Both the position numbers and the translations under genes were made by a program. The notes below the pieces were generated by a model that saw nothing but the letters and a program-made list of their open reading frames with translations, did no database searches and was not told the DNA's origin. From assembly GCA_030248195.1 (NCBI GenBank), contig JASAND010012790.1, positions 1-64,000 on the forward strand: a stretch of DNA of 64,000 nucleotides, given 5' to 3'. The first letter of the stretch is position 1, and each line of letters begins with the position of its first letter. Source of the DNA: Trissonchulus latispiculum (taxonomy: Eukaryota > Nematoda > Enoplea > Enoplida > Ironidae). This document shows positions 54,620 through 64,000 of the stretch, in pieces.

Positions 54620-54905
54620 GTAAGAGAAGCAGGCATAGGAAAGATTGATAAGCCTGCAACGGGAGTTCAGCTGATGGTCCCGTGGTGTAGTGGTTTAGCA
54701 TGTCTGACTCTAGAGCAGAGGGCCGTGGTTCGATCCCCGGCGGGACCAATTCTTTACTTTCAATGGTGAGTGAAAACCTGAACCTCCCTCTTCCCTTCTC
54801 TGTTCTAGGTCCTGGTTTCGTGGGTACGAGGGTACCTGACGCCTCCCGTTCGGGCTTGTCCTTGGTTTCTTCTTGGTCCACCAACCCTGGTAGAAGCGCT
54901 ACAGG
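54620..54905 (+). mobile_element. tRNA-bearing repeat, copy 1 (right end missing)
   Basis: It starts GTAAGAGAAGCAGGCATAGG, continues with a 55-bp leader and a tRNA-like segment (54676-54748), then a body (ATTCTTTACTTTCAATGGTG ... TGGTAGAAGCGCTACA). The same order is found at 61691-62042, where inverted ends are complete. Here the sequence leaves homology at about 54905, so the right end is truncated. Confidence 0.7.
54676..54748 (+). tRNA. tRNA-like segment with CTA anticodon position (pseudo-tRNA)
   Basis: The acceptor strands GGTCCCG and CGGGACC pair fully, with discriminator A. The A box TGGTGTAGTGG and B box GGTTCGATCCC are intact. The anticodon loop reads CTCTAGA, placing CTA at 34-36. 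The anticodon stem has a mismatch at its loop-closing pair, and the T stem has two mismatches. Since it sits inside a repeat that recurs in deleted form at 61756, I treat it as the pol III promoter head of a mobile element rather than a working suppressor tRNA. Confidence 0.6.
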
Positions 54906-55660
54906 GGGGGGGTGAAAATTGATGACTTTAGGAAAAATAAATTTGGGGAGAAATAAAATTTAGAGCCAAAACTGGCAGCCTAATGTAATGGAGAAGCCCG
55001 GGGTTGAATCACGGCGCTACCACCACTACATGAGGACTGGCACAATGTAACACAAGCCCTGACTGCCCTCGAGACTTTTGTCCAGGCAGTCTCTTTTAAC
55101 CCTGGGCAGTCCTCGCCAGGTTTGGGGGAGTATGAATTTTGAGGGGGCGCCAGGCTGGCTGGCGCCTGAGTGAAAGTTGGAGTTTGGACTAAACACACTA
55201 AGAAGTACTCCAGGCTAGCCCCAGAGAGCTTACCTAAAATTTGGAATTAGCTCTAGACTTAAGTTCAAACTTAAAGGAAAGTGAGTTTAGACAACTGCAG
55301 ATTTTAGTAAAAGGTTACGGGTATGGCCACAAAAATATAAAGAAGTACAACACTAACCGCAACTTACTGGCTACCAATAAAATAATGTTTTGGGGAGGGG
55401 TGACAAAGCAGGGAAAATGGGACGGAAGACTGAGCACAAAGGGCGGGGAACTTGTGAGTTGAGTCAGTAAAAAGGGAATTAGGTTAAATAAAGTTAAGGA
55501 AAGCAATGGGTGAGGTGTGAAATAAATGGGCACCCCAAAAAGTCGCTTATAAACCGGACCCAAAATTTAGAAACACGACCGCTCGGTACCAGCCAAAACT
55601 CTCAACTGGATGTTGGATGATTCATAATTACGAGTGCGAAAGGGTATTGCGCAATCAGAA
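54906..55660. other. Intergenic, no gene seen
   Basis: GGGTTGAATCACGGCGC at about 55000 is a weak tRNA B-box-like match. Short open frames on both strands lack any motif. Confidence 0.3.
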
Positions 55661-55698
55661 TTGATATAAGCAAATTTGCGTGCTCAATCTTCTGTAAG

Positions 55699-56574
55699 CT
55701 ATGCAAATAAGAAAATACCAGACAATCCAGTACAAACCAGTACGGGGAATTTTAGGTAGGTTTTGAAGAAAACAGCAGAAATAACACATGAAAAACTTTC
55801 GGAGGGGAGGTAGTAGCAGCTACCGCTACTACATACACTACGCAGAGGTCCCCCTTTGTATAAAATGAAGTTTGGGAAGTTGCAGAAGCGGCAGAATTCC
55901 CAAAGACCAAGGGGAGATTGCTTACTCTCCAACTGAATCAAGTCATTTCCAGAATTTTGATTTGGAGAAAGTTCAGAATTTTTCGTACAAACTGACAGGT
56001 CCCCTCCGAACTGTTCCCCCCCAGCAGTTGAGGAAATGGGAGTGAAGAGACCCCAAGGTCTTCCAATCTACGGTCTAAATAGGCCTACATTGCTGTCAAC
56101 AGTTGATCGTCGTGAGAATCCGACTCATCAATTTCTATGGAATCGTCAAAAGCATCAAACTGGGGGTCAGGACTCATACTCTGCTCATCCTGGATAAGCT
56201 CTAGAAGCTCAGCAAATCCGGCCCAAGAAAGCGAGATTTCACAACAGTTTCCTCGCTGGAAGTTTGAGTTTCTGGAGGTTTAACATCCTGCAGGACCTGA
56301 AGACAGTAACGAAGACACCTGGGGCACTGAAGACTGCGAGAAATGGGGGCGGGTAGCCCCAATTTGAGACCGGGTCACAGACCCATGAAAGTTTTCTTAA
56401 AATGGCAGTCATTTTGGGATCAGCAGATGTGAGAAGTGCGGGTTGCAGCAGATGCCCCCAACTTGTTATGGACAGATAAAGATAGCTAACAATCCTGAGA
56501 TATGTTACTATGGTGTAGCGATATTCTAATCGTTCTTTTGTGAGATTGGCTAACTGCTTAATGCAGAAAGCCAA
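55699..56574 (-). pseudogene. Unrecognised degenerate coding remnants, possibly Gag-like
   Basis: 56574 downward reads MAFCIKQLANLTKERLEYRY. Near 56280-56090 two overlapping frames read PPETQTSSEETVVKSRF and then an acidic end (LELIQDEQSMSPDPQFDAFD ... SHDDQLL, stop), the sign of a single frameshifted protein. Nearer 55900, LWEFCRFCNFPNF has paired cysteines. Codon-like texture is real, but I cannot assign a family. Confidence 0.3.
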
Positions 56575-56599
56575 TTGCTACTTTAAGCCAGTTCATGTT

Positions 56600-58168
56600 T
56601 TTGCTATCCCAAAATAGAGCAACCTAAATGTATAACACAACTGAAACTAAGACCTACTCAAAGTTTTGGGGGAGAGTGGTAGGAATTCCGGAGGGAGGAC
56701 CTTTCCCCCCCCCCCCTTGACCTTTAATCATTAACTGGCTTAGCCTTTGAACTTTGTCCCTCTCATAGTTGTGGGAGGGGAGCTTGAAATCAGGTACATA
56801 GCCTCCGGGTGTCTGGGAGTACCCCTCCCAATTCCTGGAATAGTTCCCCCTGGACTAGCGTTGGGGGAGGAAACGCCCCCAGACCCCGACCCCCAAAATT
56901 TCAGTCTATACTCTTCAAAAACTGATCCCTGTGGCCCTTATATACTTATTTTAAGTTGTCAGCGTATGGAGTACAATAACCCGTGGAAAAGAGGTTGCAT
57001 GCAACTGTAATAAATGCTGGTGTAACTTGTACCAAAGTATCTCCGGTGAAAACTTCAAACGATGTACTGTAGAAATTTCGAGAAGTAACCTGCATATTCT
57101 ATAAGTAATTACTATCTACCATGTAAGTCCTGTAATTTCCACTGGAACATCTGAAGAGTGAAAGCTTAATTAACAGTGATATAATTATATTGTTACAATA
57201 TGCAGGCCAATGTCTGCAATAATCGTAACTGTTTCAATTTTCGGCTGATAAGTTAAAACGCTTCAGTGTCTTAAACTGTGACAGTCAACACAGAAAACCT
57301 GTGCTCATTGGAACAAGTTATATTTATGCGTTCCTACGCAGTTTCAGAAATCCGTTTAAACTGTATGGTAGTGATGTTGACGTTGCTTTGCTGTCAGTTA
57401 ATGTCAGGTTAAAATAGACCAACCGTCCCGTTTGTTTTCTCTACAATGCGCATTGTCGACTATTTGAAAGCTTCTTTTTTGATTTCGCGAAATTCGATTT
57501 TTTACAGATAGCCAGATTTTTTACAGATAGATATTTATAGCCAAAGCCAACATATACGTTTATGTATACTTTAATAACACTCGGCAAAGATTCTCAAACA
57601 CTCCTGTCCCTGCGTGCATTCTACAGTAACTGTGGACAAAGCTGAAATTCGACCAGGGGATCGTTTCACAAAAAATTTACACAAGCTGCTTCCTTTTCAT
57701 GAACCATTATTATTCATTCATGCTTGGAGTTAGGAAACCATTATTACATCAAATTTAGCTTAACAATGAATGCAAAGAAACTAATTCTGTTTTCCTAAGA
57801 TTCACTGCACTTTAGAAGGAGTGTAATCTTCCAGATTTTAATCTTGCTGGTAAATTTTTCCGTGAGACATGGGTTATTAAACAACTATTAAATAGCTGGG
57901 GACCCCTTTTTTAGTTATTATGAAATCGGTCTTCGTTACCAAGAAATTAGCTAAAATGTATGCGCAACCTGTACTTTGTCTAATGTTCTAACCTTTCGGA
58001 TGTGACCGACCACTTTAGCTAGACATTTACAATTGGGACAACTAAAAGGGGTCCAGGGGTATTTGGCAAAAACTATATTTTCTAAGATGGCGGCCTATGG
58101 AATAGCAATTGGGTGATGACCATGTCTCCGACAGTTGGCATCTGTGAGACCTTCAAATCTACAGTTTA

Positions 58169-58232
<64 letters not shown>

Positions 58233-58796
58233 CAGGTCGCGTATCTGAAGAAGTGATGGATTATTTGATTTCTGCAAAAATGACGAGTTTTTGATTCAAA
58301 ATAAGAAATTTTGTTATATCTCAGGAAAGGAAAACTAGAAAACTTCAAAATACAAAAATGTCCGCAGACGTTAAGTGGTATGTCAAGCAGACGTCCGTGG
58401 GCGAAACCCCAGTGAACGATGAACTTTCTTTGGCACTTGCGGGAAAGCTGGTTTTATTAAGATTGTTTGGCTTTATGCTAAAGAGTAGGAAAGAATTATC
58501 AGCTTAAGCGATAAAGAATGCCAATTAAATCGCCGCGTCAATTTTTCAAAAAATACATTGAACCTCATAAAAGTTCTCGGCTCAAGAGCTGCTTGTTCAA
58601 TGAACTTGGTACACATTTGAGCTGAAATGGAATGAAATTACTCCTGCTGTTTAAAATCGTTCAAATCTGTGCGATCCCGCTAACACTGACACCGATTTCT
58701 TGCTTTCCGTTTCCCGTTTCCGGTTTCGGTTTCGGTTCTACCGACTTTCACCCTAAACTCTAGTTTCTGTTTTTGTCCTGCTTATAGTGAATCCGA
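56600..58796. other. Intergenic upstream of FMO gene B
   Basis: No gene is recognised. A (ATT)n microsatellite lies at 58168-58231. 58700-58740 has a GTTTC(C/G)GTTTC pyrimidine-rich run just before the FMO start. A possible acceptor CTTATAG is at 58782-58788, so a 5' UTR exon may lie upstream. Confidence 0.35.
58168..58231. repeat. (ATT)n microsatellite
   Basis: About 21 uninterrupted ATT units. Confidence 0.95.
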
Positions 58797-61700
58797 ATGA
58801 GCAAACGAGTGGCCGTTATTGGAAGTGGCGCCTCAGGACTTGTCTCCATCAAAGAGTGTCTGGACTATGGCGTCCAGCCCGTCTGTTTCGAACAGTCTCA
58901 TGACATTGGCGGTCTTTGGCGATACAAGTCAGAGAATATTCCTGGTCAGTTGAGGATCCATTCCATACTTTTTGTAATAGTCTGACTAATGCATGATTGG
59001 GTACTAAGCCCTACTAGCGCATAGTACAGGATTCAAACTAACATAGATAGAACTGTGCTATTAGGTTCAGTCCCCAATCTGCATCACACTTACAGAGGCC
59101 TCCAAAATAGTCCTGTCGTTGGATATGTATTTTATCTGGTATATATATATAATAACATAAATATGAACTATTTTCAGGTGAAGCATCGATCATGAAATCG
59201 ACGGTGATCAATTCATCGAAAGAGGCGATGGCGTTCAGTGATTTCCCGCCAGATCCCGATCTCCCCATGTACATGCACAATCAAGGAATATATCAATATC
59301 TTAAGTATGTCCTAACTCATCGTATGAGAGAAATACAGATTCTGACCAGGGGTAATTATACGTGTGTACACCTGGCACTCCCACTGAATGAGCCAACGCC
59401 AAAACCGATTGAGTCAAGCTTGTTAGGTCGCACAGTGATTGATTCAAACATTAGTAGGATTGAGTCGGCTTTCGTTTGTTAGTAAATCACATTTAATTAT
59501 GGGAGTGCCAAATGTCACTTATCACTCCCATGATTGATCCATGATCTAAAAATTTGTGAATAAGTTATACATAAACTCTGCTGATTGAGCCACCAATTTA
59601 TTTGCTATTGTTAACTTCCCTTCACAAATAATTTAACTCAGAAATTTCAAAATTGCAATTTACTGGATACCGGTCAATACAAGTTTAAGTTAGCTAAGTC
59701 ATGGCTTAACAACTATCATTTCGAATTGTATTAATTATGAACTGAATTCAATTTATTCAACATCAACATTCATGAGAAAATGGGAAATGCTGTGAATTAT
59801 TAATGTGTTAGGGGGGACCTCCACCAAAATGGCAAACCCCCCGATTTTCAGATTTTGCTACCGCAACTATATGTTTGGCCAAAAAGTGGCCAAAAATGGC
59901 ACAAAAACTCGAAAATTAAGGGGGTTTTGGGCAATTTTGGTTCAAACCCCCTCCGTCGCACCCCCCCCCCCCAGAGTTTTGTCCAGCCACACCTATGCTT
60001 CTAGAGAGTAGAGACCCCTCCAAACACTCACCCCAAAAATGAAAAATTCTTATGCCAAAGTTAGCATTTTCAGCCGCAGTAGGTTTAAAAATAACTGGGA
60101 GGGGTAAAAAGGGTAACCAAAAATGGTTATTCTACTATCAGCTATTAGTGAAGAGCCCATTCCACAGTGAGTACCATACATGCGCTGGGAGCTCTGTGAT
60201 TTCCCCCCAAAATCCAGTTTTTATGGTTTGTTGGCCAAAAAACCAGAAAATTCAGCTCGTTCGAACACTGGGCCCCCATCGCCACAAATTTACCACCTGC
60301 TCATGTCTGATAAAAAGAGTGTTGTTTAAGCAAACCGGTAGACAGCCACTCTTGTATGCCAGATTTAGCCTCTAATTTCAGATTTTTCTCCTACAGTAAT
60401 TTTTCCTATGTCCTGGCTACAAGGCGCAGAGCTTGTTATGCCACACATTGTTCAAGACTAAAACATTTTCTGTATTAATTTCAACAGCCAATTGCCAGTT
60501 ACCATTTGTGCAGAATAGCGCAGAATAAAAGTCGCTTTAATAACATAAACTTAACATCATACTTTCGTAACCACTCATAGTAGTGTATTAAATCTCTTTT
60601 TCTATTATAAATTTATCGCCTTTCGCGACACCATTCCCATAATTACCATGTTTTTATACATCAAATAATAATTAAATGTCTTTGTCTACAATTCGCTAAA
60701 TAGTTACTCATTCTGGTTATTTCACAGCAAAACTTCACACTTAGCTTCACAACAGCACTTATTCTGATCGAGTTTACTGATTCTTGTTGCAAATAGTTAA
60801 GGGAATCTCGAACGAATATAACTACAAATGTTTCTATTTAGCTCCTATGCGGATCACTTCCAGCTAAGAAAGTGGATTCGATTTAACTGTCAGATCAAGT
60901 CTGTTCGAAAGGCTCCTGACTACGAGAATAGCGGCAGATGGATTGTCTCGTGGAAAAGGCTAAACGAATTCAGGTTAGCGACAATCAAGAGTACATAATA
61001 CAATAAGCGTATGCAGTTCCATTAGCTGTATGGTCAGCACAAGTGGGCCTTTTTACCGCTAGTTTGGCACTAAAATAATCTCACTGCTACAGAGGTCAGG
61101 AACTGGTTCAATTCGACAAACACTCGGCCAAGGTCTAGAGAAATCTTATTATCTGGACTATAAACAAGACTTTAGACATCAGATCAGGAGTACAAATTTA
61201 TGTAGCAGTTAGAGATGGAGAAATAGCTGCTTTAGTTTTTTTCTTGAATCGCTTAATAGAATCTCGCGCTTGTTCTATCTGTGGCCAGAATTGATAACAT
61301 TGTCCCCTGCCCTTTTCATTCAGAGCCAGTCAGCTTACTAATTTTATGCTGTCAATTTATTATACCGCCAGAGGCGGTATACTTGTAATGGGTTGACACA
61401 TCTGAATTCATATGTTTTGCATGTAAATTGCTTGGCGCGGAGGATTTCCGTCCTATCTTCAATACATGTCCCTGTTACGCAGGTTTTTTGCCCAACAATT
61501 TTTCTACGATTTTGCAATTTTTAGAGCATCATTACAGTCAATTTAGTTAATTTTTAGTTAATTTTCAACGCCCTGTAAATTGTTTTGCACACGATCACTC
61601 TCCGCCTTTTCTCATATTACCGAAATTCGGGCGTTATTTGCCTGTCACTTGATTGGCCGAGGTTTAACAGATCGATAAATAGCTACAACTGTAAGGGAAG

Positions 61701-64000
61701 TAGGCATAGGAGAGATTGATAAGCCTGCAATGGGAGTTCAGCGGATGGTCCCGTGGTTCGATCCCCGGCGGGACCAATTCTTTACTTTCAATGGTGAGTG
61801 AAAAGCTGAACCTCCCTCTTCCCTTCTCTCTTCTAGGTCCTGGTTTCGTGGGTACAAGGGTACTCGACGCCTCCCGTTCGGGCTTGTCCTTGGTTTCTTC
61901 TTGGTCCACCAGCCCTGGTAGAAGCGCTACATGTGGCGGCCCTTCTGACTCCGGAGCAGACATGCTAACCACTACACCACGGGACCATCAGCTGAACTAC
62001 CATTGCAGGCTTATCAATCTTTCCTATGCCTACTTCCCTTACACAACTGATGTTACAATTTTCGTGTGCAAAGACTGATTTTGCGCTTGCACTGTATTTA
62101 TTTCATTAGTGTTTGCTTTGCTTCAGAATTTAGATAAAATAAATTGTTTAAAATAAGCATATATAGATAAATGACAACTTTCTCTCTCGCAGTTTACTCG
62201 ATAAAATCCCTATAGTCAGAGTAGTGTAGTGGCTAGGGTGTCCGCTTGGCACTCTTCCGGACACAGATCGAATCCTTCTTCCGGTATAATTTTAGTTTCA
62301 CAATTGGCAGTGGCAGATGGCAATAAAATACTCTCATTCTTTTGTCTCAAAAACGGTAAATGTCGTGGAGTTGAAACTATATAGTCAAAAGCTAACGTCA
62401 CCGTACACTAGAACAGTATGATGAAAACAAACAAAACGTTGAACACATAAATCCCAAACTCTACGGCGGTATTATTCCCCTTTTAAGGGGTAACTTGTTT
62501 ATTTAATAACTATATAAACGGTGAGGTTTTCTGAAAATTTGTAGATGGTTGGCTGCTCAGGTTACCGCAAGGTTCAGGTTTAGGTTTAGGTATTGCTACA
62601 TGTAAGCCTTTCTTGGGGGGGCAGCCTGAAATTTAGCAGTTGGACCTTATAAACCGGGATGATCTATCTTCCGTCGGCAACTTCCTCCCTTCACTTTGAT
62701 CATTCCCTGATTCATAATTCGATGCGGAAATGCTGACAATTAGCTTATTGTCCTTTTTAGCGGCTCATCTGAGAGTCTTTTGGCGCAGGGAGTTAATTTA
62801 GCTAAAGGAGTTAAGGTTAACTTAATCCTTTTGAGCGCGATTTGATCGGATATACCCTGGCTTAGAAACAAATCAGTTTAAGGTTAGTTGTGGGTCAGCT
62901 GAGGGTAAAGTACTGGTTCAAAAATTGTATTTAGTCCTCAATTAATTCACAGTTAATCCTAGTCTTATTTGTTGCAATCCAGGGTTAATTTTAGCTGCCC
63001 TGCTTCTGATTTTTAGCCAGCAGAAAGAAGAAGAGGATACATTTGATGGAGTTATGATCTGCACTGGACATCACGTGACACCGTATCAGCCCTCCTTCCC
63101 AGGCTCAGAGAGATTTCGTGGGCAAATAATCCATTCCAGAGACTATAAGGTCCCCCTTGGCTACGAGGGTAAACGAGTCCTCGTCGTTGGCATGGGTAAT
63201 ACCGGAGGCGATATTGCCGTAGAGTTGAGCACAGTAGCCTCTCAGGTGGGTCCCCCCTTCATTTCTGTTGTAAATGTTTGATTTCTTCCTTCGCGGCAAC
63301 CTCAGCCGCCGCGAATACACTATATTCAGAAACTGAGCTGGAAGCTAGAAATGTATGTAAAAGTCAAAGCTGCTTAACGCGTAGTTAATCCGTCTACAAC
63401 TCAAGCTTAAATCTTTATCTTATACTAACGAAGCGCAGGATGGAGCAGTAGTTTCCAGAATCGTTCAGAATGTTCAGCGACCCCAAAACCCCCTGTATGC
63501 AACTTTTCAGTGAAATCAGAGACAAATAATTGGATCCCCTTTGTCGCCCCTTGAAAATCTTAAACAGACTCTTAGACACAGGTGCGCGTATACGGTAGAA
63601 TCATCGGATATGCACTAAATTTTTGGAGTTCTTGTTGTGCATGTGTGTTGTCGAATAGTTTTCCAAGGTATTCCAGTGAAATGTTTAGGAATCACATCAA
63701 CAGTAGCGTTCAGAAAAATGTACCGCAATTGCTTTAGTAGGAAATAAACTAACACAAATACTTGTTATCCTCCTATATAGTCCGGTTTGTGTTAAATATC
63801 AGCTTTTCACTTAAACACAACCTGGTTGAAGTCTCTATCTCAGTAAACTGTTTTCAATGTCAGAGGGGAGTGCTAAACGGTTAGAGTTCAAATTCGCAAA
63901 TTTGAATTCGATTAAAATCCTGAAAATCCTGGTATATATTTACTGTTTCATATTTAGGTCTATGTCATCTGTCGTCAGGGCAATTGGGTGATGCGCCGAC
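58797..64000 (+). CDS. Flavin-containing monooxygenase, first five exons (gene B, runs off the window)
   Basis: Exons are 58797-58944, 59178-59304, 60842-60973, 63017-63245 and 63958 to beyond 64000. Reading phase is kept at every junction (splits after base 1, 2, 2 and 0). Exon 1 has the FAD-binding GSGASG in [11 protein letters not shown] and DIGGLWRYK. Exon 2 has [19 protein letters not shown]. Exon 3 gives [15 protein letters not shown]. Exon 4 has [12 protein letters not shown], the FMO signature [12 protein letters not shown] and the NADPH-binding GMGNTG in [14 protein letters not shown]. Exon 5 begins [14 protein letters not shown]. Acceptors are TTTCAG, ATTTAG, TTTTAG and ATTTAG; donors are GTCAGT, GTATGT, GTTAGC and GTGGGT. 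All key residues in view are intact. The product should be an ER-membrane, NADPH- and FAD-dependent oxygenase. Gene A at 41.2-42.2 kb, on the same strand, supplies only the C-terminal part of a paralogue, so this is a tandem family. Confidence 0.9.
59805..60005 (+). repeat. G/C-homopolymer repeat fragment in FMO intron 2
   Basis: It carries GGCCAAAAAGTGGCCAAAAA, a C-run and GTCCAGCCACACCTATGC, the same order as the units at 7.0 kb. It is a dispersed copy of that family. The rest of intron 2 (to 60841) shows nothing recognisable. Confidence 0.6.
61361..61381. repeat. Short palindrome TATACCGCC-AGA-GGCGGTATA
   Basis: A perfect 9-bp stem with a 3-base loop in FMO intron 3. Confidence 0.9.
61691..62042 (+). 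mobile_element. tRNA-bearing TIR element, copy 2, with 6-bp ACAACT duplication
   Basis: The left end GTAAGGGAAGTAGGCATAGG plus leader and GGTCCCGTGG is inverted at the right end (CCACGGGACC ... CCTATGCCTACTTCCCTTAC), a match of about 64 bp. ACAACT flanks both sides (61685-61690 and 62043-62048). The body matches copy 1. The left tRNA-like head has lost its D and anticodon arms between two CGTGG repeats. The right end keeps the 5' half of a tRNA-like sequence on the minus strand with an intact A box. No ORF is present. Confidence 0.8.
62215..62298 (+). repeat. tRNA-like pol III promoter segment (probable SINE head or pseudogene)
   Basis: TAGTGTAGTGG fits the A-box consensus and ATCGAATCC is close to a B box. 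GTGTCCG and CGGACAC could form an anticodon-type stem, but the loop is too long. It is unlikely to be a working tRNA. Confidence 0.4.
62300..63016. other. Rest of FMO intron 3
   Basis: The sequence is unremarkable apart from AGTTAAGGTTAA-type short repeats at 62790-63000. No further exon is needed by the reading frame. Confidence 0.4.

Noticed and set aside
58166..58348. Poly-Asn open frame
   Set aside because: It is the translated complement of the (ATT)n microsatellite.

Overview
The window is invertebrate-animal-type nuclear DNA. It has spliced genes with GT-AG introns, a BLOC-1 subunit, flavin-containing monooxygenases, and a dense layer of retroelements and foldback/MITE elements. I cannot name the phylum from sequence alone. 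Only two or three host genes are present; almost everything else is mobile or repeat DNA.

Layout. 1-4.2 kb: a decayed DIRS-like tyrosine-recombinase retrotransposon on the minus strand (Gag-RT, RNase H and recombinase pieces in several frames). 4.2-8.4 kb: two TIR elements and arrays of G/C-homopolymer repeats. 8.2-9.5 kb: a frame-broken membrane-protein or glycoprotein-like fragment (minus). 9.5-14.6 kb: composite repeats with (ATT)n junctions and tandem units of about 155 bp and about 335 bp. 14.7-16.4 kb: DIRS-terminus hairpins, then the G/C-rich family in the opposite orientation. 16.4-23.9 kb: a complete four-exon gene that I read as BLOC1S6 (pallidin). Its introns are packed with MITEs, and a small MITE sits exactly on its stop codon. 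24.2-31.6 kb: a run of foldback elements. 31.8-33.7 kb: an internally deleted Ty3/Gypsy (Mag-like) element.

33.7-41.2 kb holds the most unusual object: an element with long inverted LTR-like arms (about 1.5-1.75 kb) around one 1259-codon ORF. The ORF fuses Gag (with a CCHC knuckle) to an Env-like protein (internal hydrophobic anchor, RPKR furin-type site, hydrophobic fusion-peptide-like segment, C-terminal membrane anchor), with no pol between them. A relative at 42.6-50.3 kb has ordinary direct 1430-bp LTRs that are nearly identical, a 4-bp TATA duplication, and the same Gag plus anchor ORF cut off just after the cleavage site. It also has no pol. I take these to be a pol-less Gag-Env lineage that must depend on reverse transcriptase supplied in trans.

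41.24-42.24 kb carries the last two exons of one FMO gene. Its 5' exons are not visible, and the foldback element ends 12 bp before the first remaining exon, which suggests a deletion or rearrangement. 50.3-58.7 kb contains degenerate retroelement pieces on the minus strand (a retropepsin-like domain near 51 kb, acidic coding remnants near 56 kb) and a tRNA-bearing repeat. 58.8-64 kb contains the first five exons of a second FMO gene, which runs off the right edge. A second tRNA-bearing element with perfect 6-bp duplications lies in its intron 3.
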